From assembly GCF_900290235.1 (NCBI RefSeq), contig NZ_OLMK01000072.1, positions 1 through 64,000 of the forward strand: 64,000 bases of DNA, read 5' to 3'. Of the stretch, positions 27,737-37,760 are shown one piece after another. The position numbers and the translations under genes were made by a program. The DNA comes from Streptomyces sp. MA5143a (GTDB lineage Bacteria; Actinomycetota; Actinomycetes; Streptomycetales; Streptomycetaceae). The notes under the pieces are model-generated. The model had not been told where the DNA came from. It did not search any database and saw only the letters and a list, made by a program, of their open reading frames with translations. Positions within the stretch are counted from its first letter, which is position 1. Every line of letters starts with the position of its first letter.

Positions 27737-28498
27737 ATGGGAACCGAGGACCGCGAGCGGGCGCGCACCCTGGCCGGGAAGACCGCGCTGATCACCGGCG
27801 CGGGCACGGGCATCGGCCGGGAGACGGCGCTGCTGCTCGCCGAGGAGGGCGCCACCGTCGTCCTCGTCGGACGGCGCCGGCAGGTGCTGGACGAGGTCGC
27901 CGCCGCCGTCGAGGGAAACGGGGGCACGGCCTTCGCCCGCCCCACGCACATCGAGAACGCCGAGGACGTTCGGGCACTCGCCGCCTGGACCAGGGACACC
28001 GCCGGGCCCGTCGACCTCCTCGTGAACAACGCGGGCGGCGCGGGCCGGGTCGTCGACGTCCGCTGGACCGGCGAGGACGAGTGGAACGCCGTCATGGGCG
28101 TCAACCTCACGGCGGTCTACCTGCTCACCCAGGCCGTCCTCCCCGACATGCTGGAGCGCGGCGGCGGCTCCATCGTCACGATCTCCTCCCTGGCCGCGAT
28201 CCGGCCCACCCTCCTCGGCGGCGCCCCCTACGGCGCCGCGAAGGCCGGCGTGCGGAACTTCATGGCGTACCTCCGCAACAGCTACCGCGACGAGGGCGTC
28301 CGGGCGACCTGCATCCTTCCCGGCGCGGTCGACACACCGGTCCACGACACCCGTGCCGTGCCGCCGGGCCCGGAGCAGCGGGCCGCCATGGTGCGGCCCG
28401 AGGACGTGGCGCGCGCCGTGCTGCTGTGCGCCTCGCTCCCGGAGCGCACGCTGATCGAGGAGCTGGTCATCGCGCCCACCGTGCAGCGGCAGGGGTGA
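27737..28498 (+). CDS. SDR-family oxidoreductase
   Basis: 253 residues of a classical short-chain dehydrogenase. It has TGAGTGIGRE for cofactor binding, NNAGG, the active-site Ser region ISSLAA and the YGAAK catalytic pair. The arginine-rich VGRRRQ end of strand 2 suggests NADP preference. GGGAGGGC lies before ATG 27737. The Gfo/Idh gene is 128 bases upstream on the same strand. Substrate unknown. Confidence 0.78.
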   Translation: MGTEDRERARTLAGKTALITGAGTGIGRETALLLAEEGATVVLVGRRRQVLDEVAAAVEGNGGTAFARPTHIENAEDVRALAAWTRDTAGPVDLLVNNAGGAGRVVDVRWTGEDEWNAVMGVNLTAVYLLTQAVLPDMLERGGGSIVTISSLAAIRPTLLGGAPYGAAKAGVRNFMAYLRNSYRDEGVRATCILPGAVDTPVHDTRAVPPGPEQRAAMVRPEDVARAVLLCASLPERTLIEELVIAPTVQRQG

Positions 28499-28507
28499 CG
28501 GACGGGA

Positions 28508-29008
28508 TCACAGGCTCGTCAGCACCTGCGGCGACATCGTCTTGATCATGGTGTTGGTCCAGCGCGTCTGGCGCAGTGTCCGCGGGTGACAGGCGGAGGC
28601 CAGGGAGAGCAGCGCCGGGTCCTTCGCCGCCTGGGCGAGCTGGGCCAGCATCTCCCAGTGCAGGGAGTTCGCCGTGGCGCTCAGATGGAGTTCGCGCAGG
28701 TCCCGCAGGAGCAGCAGTCCGGGATCGAGGGCGTCGGTGGTCTCGGCGATCGACCGGTTCCCGTGCGGGGCGAACACCGCGTCGGACGCGTCGCCCGCCT
28801 CCGCCGGGCCGGTGAGGTCCACCTCGCGGTCCGCGGCGGTGGCGGCGATCCGCCGGACGTGTTCGCGGGACCAGCCGGCGAGGTCGGTGGCGACATGGTG
28901 GATCTCGTGCTCGGCGCGGTGCCGGTCGGCGACCCGTTCGAGTTTCCCGGCCAGGTTCCGCTCGCCCCGGTGGAGTGCGCGCAGGGCGAGGGCGATGCCG
29001 TCGTTCAC
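28508..29008 (-). CDS. Hypothetical helical protein
   Basis: 166 residues predicted mostly helical, with a histidine-rich segment (HRAEHEIHHVATDLAGW) and leucine-rich helices (LLLLRDLRELHLSA). I do not recognise a family; a ferritin- or hemerythrin-like bundle is conceivable but unproven. GTG 29008 is chosen because GGAGG lies seven bases upstream, although the frame is open further. It converges with the SDR gene and lies downstream of katG on the same strand, separated by terminators. Confidence 0.5.
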   Translation of the reverse strand: MNDGIALALRALHRGERNLAGKLERVADRHRAEHEIHHVATDLAGWSREHVRRIAATAADREVDLTGPAEAGDASDAVFAPHGNRSIAETTDALDPGLLLLRDLRELHLSATANSLHWEMLAQLAQAAKDPALLSLASACHPRTLRQTRWTNTMIKTMSPQVLTSL

Positions 29009-29214
29009 CGGGTGCCTCCGTCGTGGTCGAGGGCGGTCAGCGCGGCGGACGTACGGTGTTCGCTCACCCCAGGGCCGGTCGATGCGGTCGAGCGACGACT
29101 CCATGGCTGCCTCCCGCCGACGGATCACCGCCGGGTACCCGGCGGCACCACCGGATAACACCGCTGACCCGTGGCGGGTGCGGGACGCCCACCCACGGGT
29201 GCCCACACGACGAC

Positions 29215-29246
29215 GTCCGGGCCGGCCCGTGGGGGCCGGCCCGGAC
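29215..29246 (-). terminator. Strong hairpin terminator after katG
   Basis: Perfect 14-base arms (29215-29228 and 29233-29246) with loop GTGG. A second 8-bp palindromic hairpin (29290-29307) lies between it and the katG stop. The rest of 29009-29312 holds the promoter region for the leftward hypothetical gene, with nothing else recognisable. Confidence 0.75.
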
Positions 29247-29312
29247 GCCGGGGTCGGACGGGGCCGGATCAGCTCCGGCCCGCGTCACTCGGGGACCGGG
29301 GTCCCCGCGGGA

Positions 29313-31529
29313 TCAGACGAGGTCGAACCGGTCCAGGTCGGAGACCTTGGCCCACGCCGCGACGAAGTCCTTCACGAACTTCTCCTTGGCGTCGTCGCTC
29401 GCGTACACCTCGGCGAGGGCACGGAGCTCGGAGTTCGAGCCGAAGACCAGGTCGGCACGGGTGCCGGTCCACTTGACCTCGCCGGTGGCCGCGTCACGGC
29501 CCTCGAACAGGGTCTGGTCCTCGGAGGTGGACTTCCAGGTCGTGCCCAGGTCGAGCAGGTTGACGAAGAAGTCGTTGGTCAGCTTGCCCGGGGTCTCGGT
29601 GAGGACGCCGTGCGTGGAGCCACCGGTGTTGGCGCCCAGGACGCGCAGACCACCGACGAGGGCCGTCAGCTCGGGGGCGCTCAGGGTCAGCAGGTTCGCC
29701 CGGTCGAGCAGCAGGTACTCGGCGGGGAGGCGGTTGCCCTTGCCCAGGTAGTTGCGGAAGCCGTCGGAGGTCGGCTCCAGCGCGGCGAACGACTCGACGT
29801 CGGTGTGCTCCTCCGTCGCGTCCACACGGCCCGGCGTGAAGGGGACCTCCACGTCGAAGCCGGCGTCCTTGGCGGCCTTCTCCACGGCGGCGGCACCACC
29901 GAGGATGATCAGGTCGGCCAGGGAGACCTTCTTGGCGCCGGTGTTGAACCCGGCCTGGACGCCCTCCAGGACGCTCAGGACGTGACGCAGCTCGTCCGGG
30001 TTGTTGACCTCCCAACCGCGCTGCGGCTCCAGGCGGATACGGGCGCCGTTGGCACCGCCGCGCTTGTCGCTGCCGCGGAAGGTGGACGCCGACGCCCAGG
30101 CGGTGGAGACCAGCTGGGAGACGGTGAGACCCGAGTCGAGCAGCTTGGCCTTGAGCGCCGCGATGTCGGCGGCGTCGATGGCCTCGCCCTCGGCCTGGGG
30201 CAGCGGGTCCTGCCAGAGGAGGGTCTCCTCCGGGACCTCCGGGCCGAGGTACAGCGACTTCGGGCCCATGTCACGGTGGGTCAGCTTGTACCAGGCGCGG
30301 GCGAAGGCGTCCGCGAACTGGTCGGGGTTCTCGTAGAAGCGACGGGAGATCTGCTCGTAGACCGGGTCGAAACGCAGCGACAGGTCGGTGGTGAGCATGG
30401 TCGGCAGGTGCTTCTTCGACGCGTCGTGCGCGTCCGGGATGATCGCCTCGGCGTTCTTCGCCACCCACTGCTTGGCGCCGGCCGGGGACTCCGTCAGCTC
30501 GTACTCGTACTCGAAGAGGTTCTTGAAGAAGCCGTTGCTCCACTGGGTCGGCGTGGCCGTCCAGGTCACCTCCAGGCCGGAGGTGATGGTGTCGCCGCCC
30601 TTGCCGGTGCCGTAGCCGGACTTCCAGCCGAGGCCCTGCTCCTCCAGGGAGGCGGCCTCGGGGTCGGCGCCCACGTTGTCCGCGGGGCCGGCGCCGTGGG
30701 TCTTGCCGAAGGTGTGACCACCGGCGATGAGGGCGACGGTCTCCTCGTCGTCCATCGCCATGCGGCGGAACGTCTCACGGATGTCGCGGGCGGCGGCGAC
30801 CGGGTCCGGGTTGCCGTTGGGGCCCTCGGGGTTGACGTAGATCAGACCCATCTGGACGGCGCCGAGCGGGTTCTCCAGCTCGCGGTCGCCGGAGTAGCGC
30901 TGGTCGTCGAGCCAGGTGGTCTCGGGACCCCAGTACACGTCCTCCTCGGCCTCCCAGACGTCGACGCGGCCGCCGCCGAAGCCGAAGGTCTCGAAGCCCA
31001 TCTGCTCCAGCGCGACATTGCCGGTGAGGATCATGAGGTCGGCCCACGAGATGGACTGGCCGTACTTCTTCTTGACCGGCCACAGCAGACGGCGGGCCTT
31101 GTCCAGGTTGGCGTTGTCCGGCCAGCTGTTCAGCGGCGCGAAGCGCTGCTGACCGGCGCCGGCGCCACCACGGCCGTCGCTGATGCGGTAGGTGCCGGCG
31201 CTGTGCCAGGCCATACGGATCATCAGCGGGCCGTAGTTGCCGAAGTCGGCCGGCCACCAGTCCTGCGAGGTGGTCAGCACCTCGGCGATGTCCTGTTTCA
31301 CGGCCGCGAGGTCGAGGTTCTTGAACGCCTCGGCGTAGTCGAACTCCTCACCCAGGGGGTTCGCCACGGCGGGGTTCTTGGCGAGGATCTTCAGGTTGAG
31401 CCGCTCCGGCCACCACTGACGGTTACCGCCACCCTGCGTGGGGTGCGCGGCGCGGCCGTGGGCGACCGGGCAACCGCCTGCACCCTCCGCCTTCTGATCC
31501 GTGACGATCGCGTCGTGGTTCTCAGTCAT
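29313..31529 (-). CDS. katG: Catalase-peroxidase
   Basis: 738 residues, the usual KatG length with N- and C-terminal peroxidase halves. The distal pocket RMAWHSAGTYR gives Arg105, Trp108 and His109. Trp108, the Tyr in LIYVNPEGPNG and the Met in FRRMAMDD form the Met-Tyr-Trp crosslink needed for catalase activity. The proximal heme His is in ALIAGGHTFGKTHGAG. It removes hydrogen peroxide in the cytoplasm. It lies 32 bases downstream of furA, the standard actinomycete arrangement in which FurA represses both genes. Confidence 0.95.
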   Translation of the reverse strand: MTENHDAIVTDQKAEGAGGCPVAHGRAAHPTQGGGNRQWWPERLNLKILAKNPAVANPLGEEFDYAEAFKNLDLAAVKQDIAEVLTTSQDWWPADFGNYGPLMIRMAWHSAGTYRISDGRGGAGAGQQRFAPLNSWPDNANLDKARRLLWPVKKKYGQSISWADLMILTGNVALEQMGFETFGFGGGRVDVWEAEEDVYWGPETTWLDDQRYSGDRELENPLGAVQMGLIYVNPEGPNGNPDPVAAARDIRETFRRMAMDDEETVALIAGGHTFGKTHGAGPADNVGADPEAASLEEQGLGWKSGYGTGKGGDTITSGLEVTWTATPTQWSNGFFKNLFEYEYELTESPAGAKQWVAKNAEAIIPDAHDASKKHLPTMLTTDLSLRFDPVYEQISRRFYENPDQFADAFARAWYKLTHRDMGPKSLYLGPEVPEETLLWQDPLPQAEGEAIDAADIAALKAKLLDSGLTVSQLVSTAWASASTFRGSDKRGGANGARIRLEPQRGWEVNNPDELRHVLSVLEGVQAGFNTGAKKVSLADLIILGGAAAVEKAAKDAGFDVEVPFTPGRVDATEEHTDVESFAALEPTSDGFRNYLGKGNRLPAEYLLLDRANLLTLSAPELTALVGGLRVLGANTGGSTHGVLTETPGKLTNDFFVNLLDLGTTWKSTSEDQTLFEGRDAATGEVKWTGTRADLVFGSNSELRALAEVYASDDAKEKFVKDFVAAWAKVSDLDRFDLV

Positions 31530-31561
31530 GGGAGTCCTTCCGAACTGGGTGGATCACGGTG

Positions 31562-32002
31562 CTAACTGCTGGCTTTGGCTTGCGAGCACTGAGGGCACAG
31601 GCCCCAGTAGATGACCTCGGCCTCGTCGATCGCGAAGCCGCGGTCGTCGGACGCCGTCAGACACGGGGCGTGGCCCACCGCGCAGTCGACGTCGACCACG
31701 GCGCCGCAGGACCGGCACACGAGGTGATGGTGGTTGTCCCCGACACGGCCCTCGTACAGGGCCGGGCTGCCGGGTGGTTCGAGACGGCGCACGAGTCCCG
31801 CATCGGTGAGCGCGCCGAGCGCGTCGTACACGGCCTGGACGGATATGTGGCCGACGCGATCGCGCACGCCGGAGGCGATCGCCTCGACGCCGAGGTGGTC
31901 GCCGTCCCGGACGGTCTCCAGCAGAGCGACCCGCGCGGCCGTCACCCGCAGGCCGGCACCGCGCAGCTCCTCGGCGGTGGTCGGAGTCTGGGGCTCGGTC
32001 AT
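31562..32002 (-). CDS. furA: Fur-family peroxide-sensing repressor FurA
   Basis: 146 residues. The winged helix lies in the first 80 residues, followed by the metal motif DNHHHLVCRSCG and a C-terminal CPQC pair forming the second half of a structural zinc site. FurA represses furA-katG and lets go on peroxide oxidation. Its gene starts the operon, with katG following. Upstream is an AT-rich stretch likely to hold its own operator. Confidence 0.9.
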   Translation of the reverse strand: MTEPQTPTTAEELRGAGLRVTAARVALLETVRDGDHLGVEAIASGVRDRVGHISVQAVYDALGALTDAGLVRRLEPPGSPALYEGRVGDNHHHLVCRSCGAVVDVDCAVGHAPCLTASDDRGFAIDEAEVIYWGLCPQCSQAKASS

Positions 32003-32012
32003 GACGACAACC

Positions 32013-32062
32013 TACCCCCTCAAACACGAATAGTTCAAGAAAACGAATGACCCAAGTTTGGT
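32013..32062 (-). promoter_or_regulatory. AT-rich furA promoter/operator region
   Basis: An island of low GC reading (leftward) TTCGTTTTCTTGAACTATTC directly before furA, in otherwise GC-rich DNA. This matches the position and character of autoregulatory FurA boxes in actinomycetes. The exact box is not fixed. Confidence 0.5.
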
Positions 32063-32131
32063 GAACGGTTTCGGACACGCCCGGCGTGGACGGGTCGCTC
32101 GCGGGCGGCGACACTGGAGGGGAGGAAAGCC

Positions 32132-32812
32132 ATGAATCCGCAGCTGAGCCGTGGTGGAGCCCCGGCGATGACGCGTTTTCGCGACCGGTCGCACGCCGGG
32201 CGCGAGCTGGCCGCGCGCCTGCGCCCGCCGGGGGAGAGGGGCGAGCTGCCCGACCCGGTCGTCCTGGCCCTGCCCCGTGGCGGCGTCCCCGTCGCCCGGG
32301 AGGTCGCACGGGCCCTCGGCGCGCCCCTCGACGTGCTCGTGGCCCGCAAGATAGGCGCGCCGTCCCAGCCGGAATTCGGGGTCGGCGCGATCGTCGGCGA
32401 CGCCCCGCCCCTGTTCGACCGGTCGGCGCTCGCCGCCCTGGGGCTCACCGAGGCCGACCTCGCCCCCGTCGTCGCACGGGAGCGGGACGAACTCCGCCGC
32501 CGCGAGCGCCGCTACCGGAGCGGCCGACCCGCCCCCGACCTGCGCGGCCGCACCGCGATCGTCGTCGATGACGGCCTGGCCACCGGCGTCACGGCCCGCG
32601 CCGCACTGCGCGCCGCCCGCCGGGCACACCCCGCGCGCCTGATCCTCGCCGTGCCCGTCGGCGCCCCCGAGTCCGTCGAGCTGCTGCGCGGCGAGGCGGA
32701 CGTGGTGATCTGCCTGCGCAGCCCGTACGGCTTCCGCGCGGTCGGCCACTGGTACGACAACTTCGACCAGCTCACGGACGAGGACGTCCTGGCGGTGCTG
32801 GCGGACGTCTGA
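32132..32812 (+). CDS. Phosphoribosyltransferase-fold protein
   Basis: 226 residues. The PRPP-binding motif AIVVDDGLATGVTA is present, with ALPRGGVPVAREVARALGAPLDVLVARKIG as the N-terminal strand region. These stand-alone PRT proteins (often next to stress genes or fused to hydrolases) have no proven substrate. ATG 32132 follows GGAGGGGAGGAAAG, a good ribosome site; an internal ATG at 32168 is an alternative. It is divergent from furA. Confidence 0.75.
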   Translation: MNPQLSRGGAPAMTRFRDRSHAGRELAARLRPPGERGELPDPVVLALPRGGVPVAREVARALGAPLDVLVARKIGAPSQPEFGVGAIVGDAPPLFDRSALAALGLTEADLAPVVARERDELRRRERRYRSGRPAPDLRGRTAIVVDDGLATGVTARAALRAARRAHPARLILAVPVGAPESVELLRGEADVVICLRSPYGFRAVGHWYDNFDQLTDEDVLAVLADV

Positions 32813-32854
32813 CCGGATGCCCGACCGGACGTTTGATGAAGGAGGCGGACCCGC

Positions 32855-33685
32855 ATGAGCCCTACCCGGCCGACGAGCGACGCGCGGTCACGGTCTGCGA
32901 GAGGAGACACGCGGTCATCGGGCGAAGGAACGCGGTCCGCGACCGACAGGCGCTCCGGAAGCGGCGGCGGAAGCCGTGCCGGAAGCGACAGGGAAGCCGC
33001 GAGTGCCTCCCGGGACGGCGGCCGGGCCTATGACGCCGGGCCGTTTCTCCCGAGTCGCGGCGGCCTCGCGGCACACCGGCGCGCGGCGGCCGACTGCCGC
33101 GGCTGCCCGCTGCACGAGGACGCCACCCAGACGGTCTTCGGCGCCGGCCCGGAGTCCGCGAGGATCCTCCTGGTGGGGGAGCAGCCCGGCGACCAGGAGG
33201 ACCGGCAGGGCGAGCCGTTCGTCGGCCCCGCCGGACGGCTGCTGCGGCGGGCCGCCGAGGAGGCCGGGCTCGACATGGACGAGGCGTATGTCACCAACGC
33301 GGTCAAGCACTTCAAGTTCGTACGACCGCCGGGCGGCGGCAAGCGCCGCATCCACAAGGCGCCCGAACTGCGGGAGGTCGCCGCCTGCCACCCCTGGCTG
33401 CGCGCCGAACTGCGTCTGGTGCGCCCCGAGATCGTCGTGGCCCTCGGCGCGACCGCCGGCAAGGCCCTGCTGGGCAGTTCCTTCCGGGTCACCAAGGACC
33501 GGGGCGCCCTGCTGCCGCTGCCGGGTGACGACGAGGACCAGGACGGCCGGCCACATGTCGTCGCCACGCTCCATCCGTCGGCCGTCCTGCGCGCCGACGA
33601 CCGCGAGGGCGCGTACGCGGGGCTGGTGGCGGACCTCAGGGTGGTGGCGGAGGCGCTGGCCGGGGACGGCGGGGAGGGAAGCTGA
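32855..33685 (+). CDS. udgX: UdgX-type uracil-DNA binding/glycosylase protein
   Basis: 276 residues. The UdgX signature KRRIH (residues 163-167) carries His167, the residue that in M. smegmatis UdgX forms a covalent bond to DNA after uracil removal. Motif GEQPGDQED (108-116) and HPS (240-242) complete the active site. Cys81, Cys84 and Cys178 are present for an Fe-S cluster; the fourth ligand position reads His152 (KHF). The first 60 residues are a Ser/Arg/Gly-rich, probably disordered extension missing from short UdgX proteins. AAGGAGG precedes ATG 32855. It follows the PRT gene by 42 bases. Confidence 0.85.
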   Translation: MSPTRPTSDARSRSARGDTRSSGEGTRSATDRRSGSGGGSRAGSDREAASASRDGGRAYDAGPFLPSRGGLAAHRRAAADCRGCPLHEDATQTVFGAGPESARILLVGEQPGDQEDRQGEPFVGPAGRLLRRAAEEAGLDMDEAYVTNAVKHFKFVRPPGGGKRRIHKAPELREVAACHPWLRAELRLVRPEIVVALGATAGKALLGSSFRVTKDRGALLPLPGDDEDQDGRPHVVATLHPSAVLRADDREGAYAGLVADLRVVAEALAGDGGEGS

Positions 33686-33734
33686 ACCCCGAGGGCGCAC
33701 GGGGGGTTGTAAACGGCGCCGCCGGCGAAGTCGC

Positions 33735-34646
<912 letters not shown>

Positions 34647-34812
34647 GAGGGCTCCCCGTGTTGATGCGTGCAAGAGCCACCCAACCTAACAAGATCGCCA
34701 TGGTCATGATCGACAGTCCGCCGCCAAGCCGGCGGACACCGTCGAGATCCGGCCGCGGGTCGCCCACCGACACTTTCCCCAGGGCGAGTTGACCACCTGT
34801 TAGCGTGCGCGG

Positions 34813-35355
34813 ATGGAAGATCTGGGAACCGTGGCCTGGCCGCCGCCTGAGCCGATCCGTACCGAGAGACTCGTGCTCCGTGAGCCCGGAACCCGGGACC
34901 GTGCGGCGTTCGTCGAGCTGCACTCCTCGCCGGAGGTGCACACCTACCTCGGCGGTCCCCGGCCGCGCGACGCACTCGAACGCGAGATGCCGGAGGTGCC
35001 CGAGCAGTGGCCCGGGAGCTTCGTCGTCGATCTCGACGGGAAGATGATCGGTCACGTGCTGCTCAGGCGAGCGACGGGCCACCGTCGCCCGGCCGCCGCG
35101 GGCAAGCTCGACCTCGGCTACCTCTTCCTCCCCCGGGCATGGGGACACGGATACGCGGCCGAGGCGTGCGCGGCGGCCCTCGGCTGGTTGACCGCCGCGC
35201 TCCCCGGCGAGCCGGTGGTCCTCACCACCCAGACCGCCAACACCCCCTCGATGCGCCTCGCCACGAAACTCGGCTTCACCGAGGTGGAACGCTTCGAGGC
35301 CTGGGAGGCCGAACAGTGGCTCGGCATGCGGCCCCCGGCCGTGCCGTCCAGGTGA
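34813..35355 (+). CDS. GNAT-family N-acetyltransferase
   Basis: 180 residues of the RimJ/RimL-like Acetyltransf_3 group. It has the opening IRTERLVLREPGTRDRAAF, the strand LGYLFLPRAWGHGYAAEA with the acetyl-CoA loop (RAWGHGYA), and the ending NTPSMRLATKLGF. It transfers acetyl from acetyl-CoA to an amine; the target is unknown. It is divergent from the methyltransferase, with a GTCCGCCG-N6-CGGCGGAC hairpin (34716-34737) in the gap. Confidence 0.8.
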   Translation: MEDLGTVAWPPPEPIRTERLVLREPGTRDRAAFVELHSSPEVHTYLGGPRPRDALEREMPEVPEQWPGSFVVDLDGKMIGHVLLRRATGHRRPAAAGKLDLGYLFLPRAWGHGYAAEACAAALGWLTAALPGEPVVLTTQTANTPSMRLATKLGFTEVERFEAWEAEQWLGMRPPAVPSR

Positions 35356-35416
35356 GTCGCGGCGGGAGGGCCGGTGACGAGGCGCACGCCGCGCGACTCG
35401 CCTCACTTGTCGCGGC

Positions 35417-36106
35417 TCACTCGCCCCCGCCCCCGCCGACCAGCACCACCTCCAGGGTGCGTGGGCCGTGGACCCCCTCCACTCGGTCCAGTTCGATGTC
35501 GCTCGTGGCGGAGGGGCCGGAGATCCAGGTCAGGGGGCGGGTGGGGTCGAGGCGTTCCAGGGCCAGGGGGACCGAGGGGACGACCTGGGCGGGGACGCGT
35601 ACGACGCAGATGTGGTGGTCGGGGACCAGCGTGACGCGGCGGCGGCCCTGGTCCGGGGAGCCGTCCAGGACGATCGTGCCGGTCTCCGCGATCGCGAGCG
35701 CGCAGGCCGTGACCACACTGTCCACCTCGTCCAGTTCGTGCGGCGTGCTCTCGGCCCGGTCGGCGACCCGTGTCACCTCCGTCGCCGACAGCCACTCCTC
35801 GGGCAGCGCGGGCGGCACGAGAACCGAGGAGGAGCCGTGCGCGGCCAGCAACTCCGCGATGACGTCGGGGAGTCCGGCCGTATCCGTGCGGTGCACGATC
35901 GCCCGGTAGTCGGCCAGGTTCTCGGCCAGCAGTTCCACCGTCTCCGCCACGTCCCGTTCGCCGTGCTCCCGGAGGTACGTTCGTGGAACGGCCTGCTCGT
36001 ACTGGACGTCCCTCCCCGCCTCGTCAGGCACGGGGGGCCTGTCGTCGCGTCGTACGTCGGCGAGCGCGCGCCGCACCCGACCCAGGATCAGATCCCTGCT
36101 GCTCAC
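35417..36106 (-). CDS. lutC: Lactate utilization protein LutC
   Basis: 229 residues of the LUD domain. ALAIAETGTIVLDG and RRVTLVPDHHICVV are the family's conserved stretches. LutC is one part of the LutABC iron-sulfur L-lactate oxidase complex. GTG 36106 overlaps the lutB stop by 4 bases (GTGA), showing coupled translation. It is the last gene of the rhaI-rhaEW-rhaB-lutABC strand. The C-terminal end is Gly-rich. Confidence 0.85.
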   Translation of the reverse strand: MSSRDLILGRVRRALADVRRDDRPPVPDEAGRDVQYEQAVPRTYLREHGERDVAETVELLAENLADYRAIVHRTDTAGLPDVIAELLAAHGSSSVLVPPALPEEWLSATEVTRVADRAESTPHELDEVDSVVTACALAIAETGTIVLDGSPDQGRRRVTLVPDHHICVVRVPAQVVPSVPLALERLDPTRPLTWISGPSATSDIELDRVEGVHGPRTLEVVLVGGGGGE

Positions 36107-37683
36107 TTGCCGCCGTCCTCTCCGCCGCCGGCCCTCTCGCCGTTCGCCCGACCTCCGCCGCCGTCCCGCCCGCGGAGCGAGGGGCCCCCGTCCGCGCCCC
36201 CCTGTTCCGTCCGCCCCCCGTTCGTCCGCTGCCACCAGTCGCGGAACGGTTCCGCCGGCAGCTTCGGCAGGGCGCGGCTCGCGCTCCACGCCATGCCGGG
36301 GCCCGGCAGCGTACGGGGGTGGAATCGGCGGGTGCGGGACGCCAGCCGCTGGCCGGTGCGCAGCGCGGCCGGGTGGGTGAAGGCCCAGCCGGCCGCCCGC
36401 ATCGCCGCCCGCTCGGCGGCGTGGCCCTTCGCGGGCTTGAGCACGACCTTGGCGCCCTTCCGCGTCACCTGCCCGCCCTGCGCGACCCGCTCCCGCAGAT
36501 GCACCAGCACCTCCGGGATGTCGATGGCCACCGGGCACACCTCGTAGCAGGCGCCGCACAGCGACGAGGCGTAGGGCAGGGAGGAGTCGATCTCGCTTCC
36601 CGTGCCCCGCAGTTGCGGGCTGAGGATGGCACCGATGGGGCCCGGGTAGACCGAGCCGTACGCGTGGCCGCCCGCCCGCTCGTACACGGGGCACACGTTC
36701 AGGCACGCCGAGCAGCGGATGCAGCGCAGCGCCTGGCGGCCGACCTCGTCGGCGAGCGTGTCGGTGCGGCCGTTGTCGATCAGGACGAGGTGGAAGGTGC
36801 TCGGGCCGTCGGCCGTCCCGGAGTCCGTCGTGCCGGTCCACATCGAGGTGTACGGGTTCATCCGCTCGGCCGTGGACGAGCGGGGGAGGGTCTGGAGGAA
36901 CACCTCCAGGTCCTGCCAGGTCGGCACGATCTTCTCGATCCCGACGACCGAGATCAGCGTCTCGGGCAGGGTGAGGCACATCCGGCCGTTGCCCTCCGAC
37001 TCCACCACGACCAGGGTGCCGGTGTCGGCGACCATGAAGTTGGCTCCGGAGATGCCCACCTTGGCCCGCAGGAACTTCTCCCGCAGATGCAGGCGCGCCG
37101 CCTCCGCCAGCTCGGCGGGCGTGTCGGTCAGCCCGTCGGGGGCCGGGCGGCCCCACTCGCTCATCTCCTTCGCGAAGATGTCCCGGATCTCGCCCCGGTT
37201 GCGGTGGATCGCGGGGACGAGGATGTGCGACGGGCGGTCCTTGCCCAACTGCACGATCAGCTCGGCGAGATCCGTCTCGTAGGCGCGGATGCCCTCGGCC
37301 TCCAGCGCCTCGTTCAGCCCGATCTCCTGCGTGGCCATCGACTTGACCTTGACGACCTCCGTCTCACCGGTCGACTTGACCAGATAGGTCACGATGCGGT
37401 TGGCCTCGTCCGCGTCGGCGGCCCAGTGGACGGTACCGCCCGCCGCCGTCACCGACTCCTCCAACTGCACCAGGTACCGGTCGAGATGGCGAAGGGTGTG
37501 GTCCTTGATCCGCTTGCCGGCCTCGCGCAGCTCCGCCCAGTCCGACACCTCCGTGACGGCCATCGCCCGCTTGGCGCGGATCGTGTGTGTGGCGTGCCGC
37601 AGATTGCCGCGCAGTGTCGCGTTGTGCACGGCCTCGTGCGCCGCCTTCGGAAACGCCGGCATCCCGACGAACGTCCCACTCAC
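36103..37683 (-). CDS. lutB: Lactate utilization iron-sulfur protein LutB
   Basis: 526 residues: an N-terminal LUD domain (about 60-290, with GISGANFMVADTGTLVVVE), then two 4Fe-4S motifs CIRCSACLNVCPVY and CGACYEVCPVAIDIP, then a basic Gly/Arg-rich tail. It carries electrons in L-lactate oxidation to pyruvate. The start is GTG 37683; ATG 37662 (MPAFPKAA) is an alternative. The start overlaps the stop of a 26-codon frame that itself overlaps the lutA stop. The C-terminal Gly/Glu/Arg stretch of about 60 residues is not part of the usual family core. Confidence 0.87.
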   Translation of the reverse strand: MSGTFVGMPAFPKAAHEAVHNATLRGNLRHATHTIRAKRAMAVTEVSDWAELREAGKRIKDHTLRHLDRYLVQLEESVTAAGGTVHWAADADEANRIVTYLVKSTGETEVVKVKSMATQEIGLNEALEAEGIRAYETDLAELIVQLGKDRPSHILVPAIHRNRGEIRDIFAKEMSEWGRPAPDGLTDTPAELAEAARLHLREKFLRAKVGISGANFMVADTGTLVVVESEGNGRMCLTLPETLISVVGIEKIVPTWQDLEVFLQTLPRSSTAERMNPYTSMWTGTTDSGTADGPSTFHLVLIDNGRTDTLADEVGRQALRCIRCSACLNVCPVYERAGGHAYGSVYPGPIGAILSPQLRGTGSEIDSSLPYASSLCGACYEVCPVAIDIPEVLVHLRERVAQGGQVTRKGAKVVLKPAKGHAAERAAMRAAGWAFTHPAALRTGQRLASRTRRFHPRTLPGPGMAWSASRALPKLPAEPFRDWWQRTNGGRTEQGGADGGPSLRGRDGGGGRANGERAGGGEDGGK

Positions 37684-37760
37684 GCGCCGCCCCCGATCGT
37701 GCTCGCCGAGGTCCCGTCCACGGCGGTCTCCTTCACCGTCTTCTCCGTACGGCCGGTCAT
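37680..37760 (-). CDS. Possible 26-residue coupling ORF between lutA and lutB
   Basis: The frame opens at an ATG that overlaps the lutA stop (ATGA) and closes with a TGA that overlaps the lutB GTG start (GTGA), filling the gap exactly. It begins MTGRTEKTVKETAV and has no hydrophobic segment or known motif. It may be translated merely to carry ribosomes to lutB, or be chance. Confidence 0.4.
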   Translation of the reverse strand: MTGRTEKTVKETAVDGTSASTIGGGA

